DNA of 64,000 bases from Butyrivibrio sp. VCB2006 (GCF_000420945.1 NZ_ATVX01000007.1:62001-126000); one strand, 5' to 3'; positions 43,043-53,009 are shown, counted from the stretch's first letter. The notes: a model not told the origin generated them from the letters alone. Program-made: numbers and translations.

Positions 43043-43579
43043 TTATTGCATAGCTGCTACTTGGATTTTCTTCATAGCAGTTCTGATTGGGTGATACAGA
43101 ACCAGCATCAGGACAAAGTTTCCTGCGCAGTGTATCATATCCCAGGGAATTCCTGCAATCCACCAGGTGAAGCCGGAGCGAAGGCCACTCACAAAGTCTC
43201 CGCTGCTCCAACCAATGACGAAATAAGGAATTGAGCATAGTGCACCAAAGCAAAGGCCGAAGATCCCTGAGATGACGGCCCACATAATAGCGGACTCATT
43301 TTTCCTAAAGAGCCATGCAATCAGGACTAGCAGGGGCCATATGTACAAATACATGATCCACCACAGCTGCATGCCGTAGAGGGCACCTTCGATCAGGATA
43401 AATACAGGGACTACAAGGATGACCTTCCAGCCAAAAAACAGAGTGAACATTATAAGCCAGAAGCTTGTAAGCTCTATGTTAGGCAAAAAAGAAAGTGCAG
43501 CCTTGCAGACTTCTATGATGGCCACCATGAGGCCAATTAAGGCTATATCTTTAACTGTAAATTTACTTGAATTGTTCAT
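43043..43579 (-). CDS. ECF-type transporter S component
   Basis: The 178-residue membrane protein has about five or six hydrophobic helices and the look of an energy-coupling-factor substrate-binding subunit: FTVKDIALIGLMVAI at the start, SFLPNIELTSFWLIMFTLFFGW, then IEGALYGMQLWWIMYLYIWPLL. It would use a shared EcfAAT module encoded elsewhere. The vitamin cannot be named from sequence. It follows the DUF4430 gene by 28 bp on the same strand. No clear ribosome-binding site precedes the ATG at 43579, so it may be translated by coupling. Confidence 0.8.
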   Translation of the reverse strand: MNNSSKFTVKDIALIGLMVAIIEVCKAALSFLPNIELTSFWLIMFTLFFGWKVILVVPVFILIEGALYGMQLWWIMYLYIWPLLVLIAWLFRKNESAIMWAVISGIFGLCFGALCSIPYFVIGWSSGDFVSGLRSGFTWWIAGIPWDMIHCAGNFVLMLVLYHPIRTAMKKIQVAAMQ

Positions 43580-43607
43580 AAATTCTATTTGTAATATCTT
43601 GGATCAA

Positions 43608-44018
43608 TTACTTAGCGTACTCATAAGCCCATGTATACTTGTCGCCGTCTGTTACAGGCTGTGAATCAGCGCCATACTGGCCGTACTCGTCATTTACAAA
43701 AAGAGACCAATAAGCACCATCTGTGTTGTAATCGGCTACTTCACCGTTAATTGTGGAAACCATGATGCCGTACTCTGAATCAGTTCCGTCGTAGCTAAAG
43801 CCCTGAGCATTGAGCTCATCCATGGCCTGACGAAGGAATTCTGCATCTGTATCAAGCTGGTATTCTGTTGCTTCTCCGGCGCTGTTAAGTACCTCAACTG
43901 TAATGTGTTTAGCACCCTTTGTAGCCTTAGGTCCAAATGCAAACCAGCAAACAGAAAATACTGCTAATAAAGCTACCAGACAAACTACTCCAATTATGGT
44001 TTTCTTGTTGTTTTTCAT
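43608..44018 (-). CDS. DUF4430 protein, membrane-anchored (transcobalamin-like domain)
   Basis: The 136-residue protein has an N-terminal membrane anchor (about 7-28) and a DUF4430 domain (about 37-134) with DGAYWSLFVNDEYGQYGADSQP partly conserved, followed by a DGDKYTWAYE end. DUF4430 resembles the C-terminal domain of intrinsic factor/transcobalamin (known). Together with the S-component directly downstream it suggests a surface capture protein feeding an ECF importer, possibly for a corrinoid or another vitamin (inference). Start after AAGGGAGA. No cobalamin riboswitch fits in the 180-bp upstream gap. Confidence 0.8.
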   Translation of the reverse strand: MKNNKKTIIGVVCLVALLAVFSVCWFAFGPKATKGAKHITVEVLNSAGEATEYQLDTDAEFLRQAMDELNAQGFSYDGTDSEYGIMVSTINGEVADYNTDGAYWSLFVNDEYGQYGADSQPVTDGDKYTWAYEYAK

Positions 44019-44209
44019 AATAAATCTCCCTTTTTATCGATTATTGTTTTTCCGATGCCTAGTATAGCACATATTTAGTGGCTTTTGGAAAGAGATACGA
44101 GTAAATCCATAATGATTTCTTGGATATACATGTGGTTAAGTGTAAAATAATATAGTGTATGAAAAGAAGAAATTTAGTAGTATAAGCAAACGGGGAATTG
44201 GGGAATTCT

Positions 44210-45430
44210 ATGAAATTAGTTCATTTATCTGACCTCCATCTTGGGAAAAGAGTTAACGAGTTTTCCATGATAGAGGATCAAAAGTATATCCTATTACAGA
44301 TTATAAATATTCTTGATGAGATCAGACCAGATGGGGTGATCATTGCCGGAGACGTGTACGATAAGTCTGTGCCCAGCGAGGACGCAGTAAGGCTCTGGGA
44401 TGGTTTTCTTAGTATGCTTGCTGACAGGAAACTTCAGGTCTATGCCATAAGCGGAAATCATGATTCTGCGGTGAGGTTTGCACAGAACTCACGAATTATA
44501 GATATGGCGGGAATACACTTATCGCCAGCCTATGACGGCAAAGTGAGTCATTTCACATGTGCGGACGAATACTCTGATAAATGCGGCGATGTGAATATCT
44601 ACATGCTACCCTTTGTTAAGCCGGCTAATGTGAGGGCTTTCTACCCTGATGAAGAAATTACGGACTACACAGATGCTGTGAGGATAGCACTGACGCATCT
44701 GAGTTGCCGGAAAGATGTAGAAGTAGATACTGCTGCGGCGGAAGAGAATTCTGACATTAGTGGAAATACCGCAACAAACACATCAATAGATAGCACAAAG
44801 CGTAACATCCTCATTGCACATCAATTTGTAACAGGAGCTGAACGATGCGAATCTGAAGAAATCACAATCGGAGGCCTTGATAATGTGGATGCCTCTATAT
44901 TTGACGACTTCGACTATGTGGCTCTTGGTCATATCCACGGTCCTCAGTTTGTAAAAAGAGAAACCATAAGATACAGTGGAACGCCTCTCAAATATTCTTT
45001 TTCCGAAAAGGATCATCACAAGTCAGTCACAGTGGTCACCGTAAAAGAAAAAGGTGACATTGAGATAGAAAAGATTCCTCTGACACCCAAGAGAGACCTT
45101 CGTCAGATCAAGGGAACTTATGAGGAACTCACTGATAAAAAGAACTACGAAAGCACCAACACAGAGGATTACATTCAGGCAATCCTTACTGACGAGGAGG
45201 ATATTCCTGATGCTATCAGTAAGCTGAGGTTTATTTATCCTAACCTCATGAAGCTTAGCTATGACAACAAAAGAACCAGAGAAAACCGAATAGTAGAAGG
45301 TGCCTCTGATGTAGAGAGAAAATCTCCTGTAGAGCTTTTTGAGGAATTCTATGAGAAACAGAACAATCAGGAGATGTCTAAGGAGCAGAAAGAACTGGTT
45401 AAAGATCTTATTGAAGGAATATGGAACTGA
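44210..45430 (+). CDS. sbcD: exonuclease SbcD (Mre11-type nuclease)
   Basis: The 406-residue calcineurin-like nuclease works with SbcC to cut DNA hairpins and protein-blocked ends. Metal-site motifs are HLSDLHLGK (about 4-12), AGDVYD (about 49-54), SGNHD (about 88-92), IAHQFV and ALGHIHGPQ. An acidic/Ser/Thr-rich insert (about 173-195) before the IAHQ strand is not typical. ATG 44210 begins the conserved KLVHLSDLH strand; a TTG four codons upstream is in frame. sbcC follows 25 bp downstream. Confidence 0.95.
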   Translation: MKLVHLSDLHLGKRVNEFSMIEDQKYILLQIINILDEIRPDGVIIAGDVYDKSVPSEDAVRLWDGFLSMLADRKLQVYAISGNHDSAVRFAQNSRIIDMAGIHLSPAYDGKVSHFTCADEYSDKCGDVNIYMLPFVKPANVRAFYPDEEITDYTDAVRIALTHLSCRKDVEVDTAAAEENSDISGNTATNTSIDSTKRNILIAHQFVTGAERCESEEITIGGLDNVDASIFDDFDYVALGHIHGPQFVKRETIRYSGTPLKYSFSEKDHHKSVTVVTVKEKGDIEIEKIPLTPKRDLRQIKGTYEELTDKKNYESTNTEDYIQAILTDEEDIPDAISKLRFIYPNLMKLSYDNKRTRENRIVEGASDVERKSPVELFEEFYEKQNNQEMSKEQKELVKDLIEGIWN

Positions 45431-45455
45431 GATGACATGAAGGACTAATGATGAT

Positions 45456-48227
45456 ATGAGACCTATATCTTTAACAATATCCGCCTTCGGCCCATATGCC
45501 GGAGAGATTAAATTGAATATGGAAGACTTGGGAGAGAAGGGGCTTTATCTGATTACCGGAGATACCGGCGCAGGAAAGACCACTATCTTTGATGCCATCT
45601 GTTTTGCCCTGTTTGGGGAAGCCAGTGGTGGCAGCAGGGAGACTTCTATGCTTCGCTCCAAATACGCGGATAGCGATACTCCGACCTTTGTTGAGATGTC
45701 CTTTACCCACGCGGGAAAAGAGTATTACATAAAAAGAAATCCCGAATATATGCGAAAGGCAAAGCGAGGCGACGGGGAGAAAAAAGAACTTCCAAATGCT
45801 GAGCTTCATATGCCGGACGGAAATGTAATCACTAAGGTAAGGGATGTAAACAGTGCAGTTGTTGAGCTTCTTGGAATAGACAGAGGGCAGTTTTCACAGA
45901 TTGCAATGCTGGCGCAGGGGGACTTTTTGAAGCTCCTTTTGGCTGATACCAAGGAGAGACAGGAGATTTTCAGAAAGCTCTTTAAGACCAAGCCCTATCA
46001 GACTCTTCAGGACAGACTTGAGGAGGAGAGAAAGAAATGCTACGGAATCTGTCAGGATGCCAAGAAGAGCGTTAAGCAGTATATCTCAGGAATTGCCTGC
46101 CAGGAGACGGATGTTTTGTCTATAGAAGTGGACAAGGCAAAAGAAGGAGACATGTTTACGGAAGAAGTTCTGGACCTGATAGAAAAGCTTCTTTCTCAGG
46201 ATATGGCTCTTCTTGGTAAGGCTAAGGAGCAGATTGAAACCCTTGATAAAGAGCTGGAAGTGGTTAACCAGAGCATTGGTAAGGCAACCCAAATCCAGAA
46301 GGCTACAGCTGACCTGGAAAAATTCACAGATGAGCTTGATGAGGCACAGCCAAGGCAGGAGCAGTTAAAAGAGGCTCTAGCAGAAGCGGAAAAAGAACTG
46401 CCTTCCAAGGAAGAGTATAGGAAAAAACAGGCTCAGATAGACGCAGAGCTTCCTATGTATCTTGAGTACGAAAAACTCATTAAGGAAGCAGCGAGATTAG
46501 ACAGAGAAATTGAAGCGGAGGATTCTGACTCCAAGATGGCTTTTGAGAAGGCTAAGGCTCTCTTGGCGAATCAGGAAGAATTAAAAAAAGAGCTTACTAC
46601 CTACGCAAATGCTGCCGCTGATAAGGAAAAGTATCTTGCCCAGGTGAAAGCTTTTGAGGATAAGTACGCCCGCCTTAAGGATATATCTGGTAAGATCGCT
46701 TCTCTTGAGAAGATGGAAAAAGAGCTGGATAGAGCCAGAGAGCAGTACCTGGAACTGGACAGAGAGTATCAGGAGAAAAATTCTCACTACGAGCATATCT
46801 TTAAGGCCTACAGAGACGGACAGGCAGGAGTTTTGGCGGCAACCCTGGAAGAGGGTAAGCCCTGCCCAGTGTGCGGAGCACTTTCACACCCAACTCCTGC
46901 AATTTCTGAAGGAGCGGTTCCTACAGATGCTGAGCTTAAGGAAGCTAAAGCTGCAGCTGAAAAGGCAAGAACAGCAGTTGAAAGCTCCAGTGTAAAGTGC
47001 GGAGAACTGGGTAGCGCTTTTGATGCCAACAAGAAAAATGTGGTGGAAGATTTGAGCTCTTTTGCCAAGGTGGAAGAGACTACGCCGGAGGCTATCAGGC
47101 AGGTAGCTGCTTCGCTTACAGATAGCGCAGAGACAGAACTTGAAGAGATTAATGCCAAGGTTAAAGAGGCAGATAAGCTCATAAAGAGAAAAGAAGAAAT
47201 CGAGGGAATTCTTCCAAAGCTCGAGGCAGATATAGCCGCTGCCAAGGAAAAAGAAGCATCACTAAAAGAAAAACTGGCAGCAGATAAATCCGCAGTTGAA
47301 GCAGTTAGAAAACAAAGCACTGCTCTAAAAGAAAAGTTCGAGTTTGAAAGTAGGTCCGCCGCAGAAGCAGAGATTAAGGCTCTTAAAGAAAATGCAGACT
47401 CAATACAGGCCAATTACGATAAGGCCGACAAGGAATTCAAGGATCATCTTGAGCATATCAATCTCCTTAAGGGACAGATAAAGGGACTTAAAGAAACTCT
47501 GGATAAATCAGAAGAAATTCAGCTTGAGCAGGAACTCGATAAAAAGAGAAATCTGGAGAACCTTAGGTCTGAGCAAAACGATCTTTACACAGCAGCTAAC
47601 TCTAGGATTGAAGCAAACGAAGCCGCAAGACTTGGAATAGATAAAAAGTGCAGCGAACTATCCGAGAATGAGAAAAGACTTTCATGGGTATCAGCTCTTG
47701 CGGACACAGCAAGCGGCAAGCTGTCAGGCAAAGAAAAGATCATGCTGGAAACTTATATCCAGACAACATACTTTGACAGAATAATTGCCAGAGCTAACCT
47801 TCGATTTATGAAGATGTCAGATGCTCAGTACGAGCTTAAACGTATGGAAGAAGCTGCAAATAACCGTGGTCAGAGCGGACTTGATCTTGGAGTCATCGAC
47901 CACTACAATGGAAGCCAGCGTAGCGTCAAGACACTTTCCGGAGGAGAATCCTTTATGGCAGCTCTTTCTCTGGCACTGGGATTATCTGATGAAATCCAGT
48001 CCATGGCAGGTGGAATCCAGATTGATACCATGTTTGTGGATGAGGGCTTTGGAACCTTGGACAGCGATTCACTTGAGCTTGCATACAATGCCCTTGCAGG
48101 CCTTACAGAAGGAAATCGCCTTGTGGGAATTATCTCTCATGTCACAGAGCTCAAAGAGAAAATCGACAAGCAGATCGTTGTTACCAAGGAGAAGAGTGGC
48201 GGAAGTAAGGCGCAAATCATAGTTTGA
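45456..48227 (+). CDS. sbcC: exonuclease subunit SbcC (Rad50-type ATPase)
   Basis: The 923-residue SMC-like ATPase has Walker A GDTGAGKTT (35-43), long coiled coils on both sides of a zinc hook (PCPVCG, Cys about 470 and 473), the signature TLSGGESFMAALSLALG and Walker B MFVDEGFGTLD near the C-terminus. It forms the SbcCD complex with the gene just upstream. Length is somewhat shorter than some SbcC proteins (about 1,050), through shorter coils. It ends right before a strong terminator. Confidence 0.95.
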   Translation: MRPISLTISAFGPYAGEIKLNMEDLGEKGLYLITGDTGAGKTTIFDAICFALFGEASGGSRETSMLRSKYADSDTPTFVEMSFTHAGKEYYIKRNPEYMRKAKRGDGEKKELPNAELHMPDGNVITKVRDVNSAVVELLGIDRGQFSQIAMLAQGDFLKLLLADTKERQEIFRKLFKTKPYQTLQDRLEEERKKCYGICQDAKKSVKQYISGIACQETDVLSIEVDKAKEGDMFTEEVLDLIEKLLSQDMALLGKAKEQIETLDKELEVVNQSIGKATQIQKATADLEKFTDELDEAQPRQEQLKEALAEAEKELPSKEEYRKKQAQIDAELPMYLEYEKLIKEAARLDREIEAEDSDSKMAFEKAKALLANQEELKKELTTYANAAADKEKYLAQVKAFEDKYARLKDISGKIASLEKMEKELDRAREQYLELDREYQEKNSHYEHIFKAYRDGQAGVLAATLEEGKPCPVCGALSHPTPAISEGAVPTDAELKEAKAAAEKARTAVESSSVKCGELGSAFDANKKNVVEDLSSFAKVEETTPEAIRQVAASLTDSAETELEEINAKVKEADKLIKRKEEIEGILPKLEADIAAAKEKEASLKEKLAADKSAVEAVRKQSTALKEKFEFESRSAAEAEIKALKENADSIQANYDKADKEFKDHLEHINLLKGQIKGLKETLDKSEEIQLEQELDKKRNLENLRSEQNDLYTAANSRIEANEAARLGIDKKCSELSENEKRLSWVSALADTASGKLSGKEKIMLETYIQTTYFDRIIARANLRFMKMSDAQYELKRMEEAANNRGQSGLDLGVIDHYNGSQRSVKTLSGGESFMAALSLALGLSDEIQSMAGGIQIDTMFVDEGFGTLDSDSLELAYNALAGLTEGNRLVGIISHVTELKEKIDKQIVVTKEKSGGSKAQIIV

Positions 48228-48232
48228 AAATG

Positions 48233-48284
48233 AAAAATGCCAGATATTTATGAATCCAAAGGTGATTAGTATCTGGCATTTTTA
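48233..48284 (+). terminator. intrinsic terminator after sbcC
   Basis: AAAAATGCCAGATA (48233-48246) pairs with TATCTGGCATTTTT (48270-48283), with a 23-base loop. The A and T flanks could also terminate in the other direction. Confidence 0.75.
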
Positions 48285-48337
48285 TCTTGTATGCAATACA
48301 ATACATAGGAATATCGAAGTAGAAATGAGGATTATTC

Positions 48338-49693
48338 ATGTCAGTAAAGAACAGAAGAGAATATATGACTAAGACTCCGGTGCCACAGCTTATTTTGACA
48401 CTGTCAGTCCCAACCATCATCAGTATGATGGTCACAGCAATTTATAATACGGCAGACACGTTTTTTGTTGCAAGAGTATCAAGCGACCCCACAGTTAATA
48501 CCTCAGCTACTGCAGCTGTTGGTCTGGTCTTCACAGTAATGGCTATTATTCAGGCCTTCGGATTCTTTTGCGGACACGGATCAGGAAACTATTTATCCAG
48601 AATGCTTGGGGCAGATAACCACAAGGAAGCGAACGAGATGGCTTCCACAGGTTTTGCTATGGCGATTATTCTTGGAGTAATATTTGCGGTTGTAGGAAAT
48701 CTTCTTGTTAATCCTATTGCAGGCTTTCTTGGGAGAGGTGCCACAGATCTTACCTTGGAATTTACCAAGCAGTACATGAGAATTATCCTGATTGGTGCTC
48801 CCTTTATGATGGCCCAGTTTGTAATAAACAATCAGCTCAGATTCCAGGGAGCAGCGTACTACGCCATGATCGGACTTATGTGCGGCGCACTTATGAACAT
48901 GGTTCTGGATCCACTTCTTATCCTTGGCTTCCACATGGGAGTAAGGGGCGCAGCCATTGCTACAGTAATGGGACAGATGACAAGTTTTTGCGTGCTTCTC
49001 ATAGGAACAAGTAAGGGTGAGAACATCAAGCTTTCTCCAGCCAACGTTCATATAAATTGGCATTATATAAAAGAAATCGTAAATGGCGGAGCTCCATCAT
49101 TGTTCAGACAGGGTCTTGCAGCAATTGCCACACTTATTCTTAATAATACAGCAGGCGGAATTGGCTCAGATGCTGCGATTGCAGGTATGAGTGTTGCGGG
49201 AAGAATCATGATGATGATGGCATCAGCTCTTATCGGATTTGGTCAGGGCTATCAGCCTGTATGTTCCTTTAACTATGGTGCTGGTCTTAAATCCAGAGTA
49301 AAAGAGGGCTTCACATTCTGCGTCAAGTATTCAACAATTGTACTTGTGGGAATCGGAGCAGTTTGCTTTATCTTTGCTCCTAACATTATTACTGCATTTT
49401 CCAAGGACCCGGCAGCAGTTCAGGTTGGAGTAGCAGCCCTGAGATTCCAGTGTTGCACACTTCCGTTATCAGGAGCAATTGTAATCAGTAACATGATGCT
49501 TCAGTCAATCGGTAAGGGAGTTAAGGCTTCCATTACAGCTTCCGCCCGAAATGGAATCTGCTTTATTCCTATGATTTTGATACTTCCGGCATTCCTTGGA
49601 ATCACAGGAGTTGAGATGGCTCAGGCCTGCGCGGATGTGTTGTCACTATTTGTGGCAGTACCCATGGCCATGACAGAATTAAAAAAATTCTAA
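48338..49693 (+). CDS. MATE-family multidrug/metabolite exporter
   Basis: This 451-residue protein has 12 membrane segments in two repeated halves, with MATE landmarks in the first helix region (PQLILTLSVPTIISMMV), an IYNTADTFFVAR segment and GQGYQPVCSFNYGAG near the middle. It probably expels cationic compounds using a Na+ or H+ gradient; the substrate is unknown. It starts after GAGG and stands as a single gene between two terminators. Confidence 0.93.
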   Translation: MSVKNRREYMTKTPVPQLILTLSVPTIISMMVTAIYNTADTFFVARVSSDPTVNTSATAAVGLVFTVMAIIQAFGFFCGHGSGNYLSRMLGADNHKEANEMASTGFAMAIILGVIFAVVGNLLVNPIAGFLGRGATDLTLEFTKQYMRIILIGAPFMMAQFVINNQLRFQGAAYYAMIGLMCGALMNMVLDPLLILGFHMGVRGAAIATVMGQMTSFCVLLIGTSKGENIKLSPANVHINWHYIKEIVNGGAPSLFRQGLAAIATLILNNTAGGIGSDAAIAGMSVAGRIMMMMASALIGFGQGYQPVCSFNYGAGLKSRVKEGFTFCVKYSTIVLVGIGAVCFIFAPNIITAFSKDPAAVQVGVAALRFQCCTLPLSGAIVISNMMLQSIGKGVKASITASARNGICFIPMILILPAFLGITGVEMAQACADVLSLFVAVPMAMTELKKF

Positions 49694-49699
49694 AATGAT

Positions 49700-49735
49700 A
49701 AAGACCAGCAGAACAGATATCTGCTGGTCTTTTCT
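49700..49735. terminator. bidirectional intrinsic terminator
   Basis: AAGACCAGCAGA (49701-49712) pairs with TCTGCTGGTCTT (49720-49731), then TTCT. It lies between the convergent MATE and oligopeptide-binding genes. Confidence 0.85.
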
Positions 49736-49754
49736 ATGATTACGATAAATATGA

Positions 49755-51539
49755 TCAGAACCCCGCAATCCACTCCCAGTAGGCTGCGTAGTACTCCTCC
49801 AGGTTCATGGATTTGTCGTGGATTTTTTTGAACTTATAGCGGTTACTTGCATATCCGTAGTGGGAATATTCTCCCTCGAATTCGTTCAATTTGCACATTT
49901 CATAGCCATCTCCATTCAGGATTGAAAATGGGATTACAATGGCATGATCAATTGCGTACTTTTCTGCACCGGCAAAGGCAGAATATCTTTTCTCAAAATC
50001 ATTTGTTATGGCAGCTGCATCTTTTACCAGGGAATTCCAGCCCTGATTGAGCTTTTTAACTTCCTCATCTTCACATTTTTCCCAGAAGGTATAATTGCTG
50101 CCATCAACCAAAGGATCAGTCCAGGTCTGAGGATCATAGTAATCGGAACTGGTGCTGCACTTTGTAAGAGCAAACTTGCCGCTGTTTATAACTGACATTT
50201 CAAAGCCTGTGGAGCTTCCTGCCTCAACAATGACATCCACGAAGTTTCTACCAAGAGCAGCTTCAATCTGGACGGCTATTTTGTCGGCTTCAAGGCCCCA
50301 GCCTTCCACGGAAGGGTCATAGGGCATAAGGATTTTAATAGGGAAACTGCAGCCGGCTTCCCTTAGCTCTTTTCTTGCCATTTTCCTGTAATAGCTTGTA
50401 AGGGATAGGTTGTAACTGTCTCTTTCCGTAATTTCTTTTAACGAAGGAAGAGAAGCATAGTCTTGTCCATTTATATAAAGAGTTCCCGGAGGAGTTATGG
50501 TGTTGGAAAGAAGAAGAGTAGGCATGTATGGCTCATAGATTGACAAGAGAGTGACGCGATCTATGGAGTACATAATGGCTTTTCTGAAGTTCTCGTTGGC
50601 CACAGCCTTGGCCCAGTTCTCAGGTTCATATTTGGAGTCAAAACGCGGATAGAAATTAAAGGCATAGAAATTTGAGGCCGTATTATTTGGCCTTGTTCTG
50701 TGGATGTGATCTGAAATTTCAGGATCCTCCAGATATGTTTTTAATTTCTCTGAAGGCACAATTGCCCTGTCTATAGATCCGTTTAAATACATAGATGTGG
50801 AAACGTCAGTAGCATCATAATCAAAACGGTTTTCAATCCTGTCAATAAACACATTGTCTTTATCCCAATATGAAGGATTCTTTACCAGAATCTGCTGCTC
50901 AAAGGGCTGGAAATAGTGAAGGACATAGGCACCGTTGTATAAAAGATGTTTATAATCCTTGGCAAAAAGATTTCCTATTTTATCAAGATATGCCCGGCAA
51001 ACAGGAAGGTAGCAGGAGTAGGACAGGAGACTTGTAAAAAATGGACAGGGCTCATTAAGGGTATATATAAGAGTCTTGTCGTCCTTGGCTTCTACGCTTG
51101 CTACAGAAACACTGCTGGTTTTGTCTGTCTTGGCATACTCATAGGCGCAAACCCAGTCATCTGCGGTGACGTCTGCGTAATACTCACCATTATAATCAAC
51201 CCAGGTAATCCCATCTCTTAGGTGGAAGGTCCATTTTGTCAGATCATCACTACTCTCCCAGCTGCTGGCAAGCCCGGGGATTATGTTACCGTGATCATCA
51301 TAGTCAACAAGGTCATCTATAACATTTACGCTTATAATCGAATCTACTATGGAGTCATCAGTGAGGTAATTAAGGCTGACTACCTCGGAGGCATACAGGG
51401 TTCTGTAAACTACGGCTCCGTCGGAGAATGCATCTTCCATAAGGTGGTGTTCAATGTCAGGAAGTGAGTACCCACATCCGGAAAGAAGTAGCATCAAGGA
51501 TAAAATGCATGAAATTATAAGGCGATAAGTCTTTTTCAT
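49755..51539 (-). CDS. oligopeptide-binding lipoprotein (family 5) linked to a diguanylate cyclase
   Basis: The 594-residue protein has a lipobox (LLSGC, Cys22) and the family 5 binding fold: GLASSWESSDDLTKWTFHLR (about 90-109), TADDWVCAYEYA, and YNGAYVLHYF. Known members deliver peptides, nickel or sugars to Opp/Dpp permeases, but no permease or ATPase gene is nearby. Its ATG overlaps the stop of the diguanylate cyclase gene by four bases (ATGA at 51536-51539), so translation is coupled. A role in sensing rather than transport is possible (inference). Confidence 0.88.
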   Translation of the reverse strand: MKKTYRLIISCILSLMLLLSGCGYSLPDIEHHLMEDAFSDGAVVYRTLYASEVVSLNYLTDDSIVDSIISVNVIDDLVDYDDHGNIIPGLASSWESSDDLTKWTFHLRDGITWVDYNGEYYADVTADDWVCAYEYAKTDKTSSVSVASVEAKDDKTLIYTLNEPCPFFTSLLSYSCYLPVCRAYLDKIGNLFAKDYKHLLYNGAYVLHYFQPFEQQILVKNPSYWDKDNVFIDRIENRFDYDATDVSTSMYLNGSIDRAIVPSEKLKTYLEDPEISDHIHRTRPNNTASNFYAFNFYPRFDSKYEPENWAKAVANENFRKAIMYSIDRVTLLSIYEPYMPTLLLSNTITPPGTLYINGQDYASLPSLKEITERDSYNLSLTSYYRKMARKELREAGCSFPIKILMPYDPSVEGWGLEADKIAVQIEAALGRNFVDVIVEAGSSTGFEMSVINSGKFALTKCSTSSDYYDPQTWTDPLVDGSNYTFWEKCEDEEVKKLNQGWNSLVKDAAAITNDFEKRYSAFAGAEKYAIDHAIVIPFSILNGDGYEMCKLNEFEGEYSHYGYASNRYKFKKIHDKSMNLEEYYAAYWEWIAGF

Positions 51540-52951
51540 CCTCTCATCTCCTTTCCGATAGACTCGTAGTATAGACGCTTGTTTTCGTACATTTCCTCCT
51601 CTGCGGATTTGATGACGGTAAGAAGCTTTTTGTCAGGAGTTGCCATGGCAAGGCCGCAGGCAACGTGATAGCCCTGAGCTTCAATGTCAGCTACAACCTT
51701 AGCAAGGTCTTTTCTTACAAGGCTCTCATCTCTTTCATATCTGAAGGCTACGAACTCATCGCCGCCTATTCGATAGGTATTGTTTTCGCCAAATTCAGCC
51801 ACAATGGAATTTGCCACAGCCTTGAGCATATTGTCTCCGGCAAGGTGGCCCTGAGTGTTATTGAGTTCGTGAAGGCCATTGACATCAAAATAAATGCAAG
51901 CGATACCGTCAGTACCCTGCTGAAGATGTGAGCAGAAGTACTCATAGCGGTTTCTGTTCTGAAGACCTGTAAGGGCATCCATATTGGCCCTTCGCTCAAT
52001 ACCCACAAGAGATCCGGTGGTGATATGTATGATGTAAATGAAGTAGATTACAAGGCCAATACCTGCAAGGAATAGGAATACATACAGATAAGTATGGATA
52101 GGCCTAACAGTAGCATATACGTCTTTCTCAGAAACGCTGAATATTATTTCCCAATTTTCTATGTTCATAGGAAGGAAACAGTAGTATTGATCCCTGCCGG
52201 TGGTGGCGTCTTTTCCTATGGCATAGCCACTCTGGCCTTTTCGTACAGCTTCGGTAAAAGAAATATCGGTAGAAATTGAATGTATATCTATATTTGCTTC
52301 TTCGATGGTTTGAAGTTCTCTGCTCTTGGTATCCATGATGATAACGCCGGTATCTTTTTCCACAACTGAAATTGTGGCATTGCCGTCGTATACTACAGGA
52401 ACCCATGATCGCAGGATGACTTCAGGAGTTACAGTACCATAGATAAATGCAATGGTTTCACCTCTTCTGCGGATAGGGACGAAGATTCTAAGGTCATTTT
52501 CGTCAGGATCAGTCAAATCCGGTTGCAGGGTGGAGATATGTTCACCTTTATCTACTATGCTGTCAAAATCAAGCACTCCTGTGGCATCAATGTCACTGCC
52601 TGAAATTCGAACTACTTTATTTTCGGGGGTAAGAATAGCGATATCGGAAATATTAGACGTGATCTGTCCTGTGGTCATGTAAGAATTGGTCCTGAGGGAA
52701 TGAAGGGAATCGTTGGAACTTGAGATAATACGTGCGGTCTGACGCAGCATATTTCTGGTTGCACGAAATTCACTCTCGATGGAGTCGAGAGTTTCCTGGG
52801 TGGCATTTTGAAGTTCCGAGTAAGTTCTCTGCCTTGTATAGCTTCTGATGTAGACGGTATAGAATAAAGATCCTATAACAGCAGCTATAATCAGAATTAT
52901 TGTGGCTATAAGGCTACGAGTCCTAAATCTTTCCTGGGCTTTATTCCACAT
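51536..52951 (-). CDS. membrane diguanylate cyclase with extracellular Cache-like sensor
   Basis: The 471-residue protein has a first membrane helix (about 14-35), an extracellular double-Cache-like sensor (about 40-275), a second helix (about 283-305) and a GGDEF domain (about 325-471). The active-site GGDEF is intact at about 396-400 (YRIGGDEF), and the metal segment YFDVNGLHELN is present, so it should make cyclic di-GMP. The product-inhibition RxxD site upstream is absent (Phe and Asn at those positions). It overlaps the binding lipoprotein gene by four bases. The ribosome-binding site is weak. Confidence 0.92.
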   Translation of the reverse strand: MWNKAQERFRTRSLIATIILIIAAVIGSLFYTVYIRSYTRQRTYSELQNATQETLDSIESEFRATRNMLRQTARIISSSNDSLHSLRTNSYMTTGQITSNISDIAILTPENKVVRISGSDIDATGVLDFDSIVDKGEHISTLQPDLTDPDENDLRIFVPIRRRGETIAFIYGTVTPEVILRSWVPVVYDGNATISVVEKDTGVIIMDTKSRELQTIEEANIDIHSISTDISFTEAVRKGQSGYAIGKDATTGRDQYYCFLPMNIENWEIIFSVSEKDVYATVRPIHTYLYVFLFLAGIGLVIYFIYIIHITTGSLVGIERRANMDALTGLQNRNRYEYFCSHLQQGTDGIACIYFDVNGLHELNNTQGHLAGDNMLKAVANSIVAEFGENNTYRIGGDEFVAFRYERDESLVRKDLAKVVADIEAQGYHVACGLAMATPDKKLLTVIKSAEEEMYENKRLYYESIGKEMRG

Positions 52952-53009
52952 AATCCCAAAACGGTTTGAATCTGCGCGCGGCCTTGGATATCACTACTAA
53001 AAAAGCCGC

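Noticed and set aside
44019..44209. cobalamin riboswitch ahead of the DUF4430 gene
   Set aside because: The gap is under 200 bp and no conserved B12-box pattern is visible.
46808..47413. 201-codon minus-strand frame inside sbcC
   Set aside because: It mirrors the Glu/Lys/Ala-rich coiled-coil codons of sbcC as a Ser/Leu/Ala-rich frame, which is a usual artefact.
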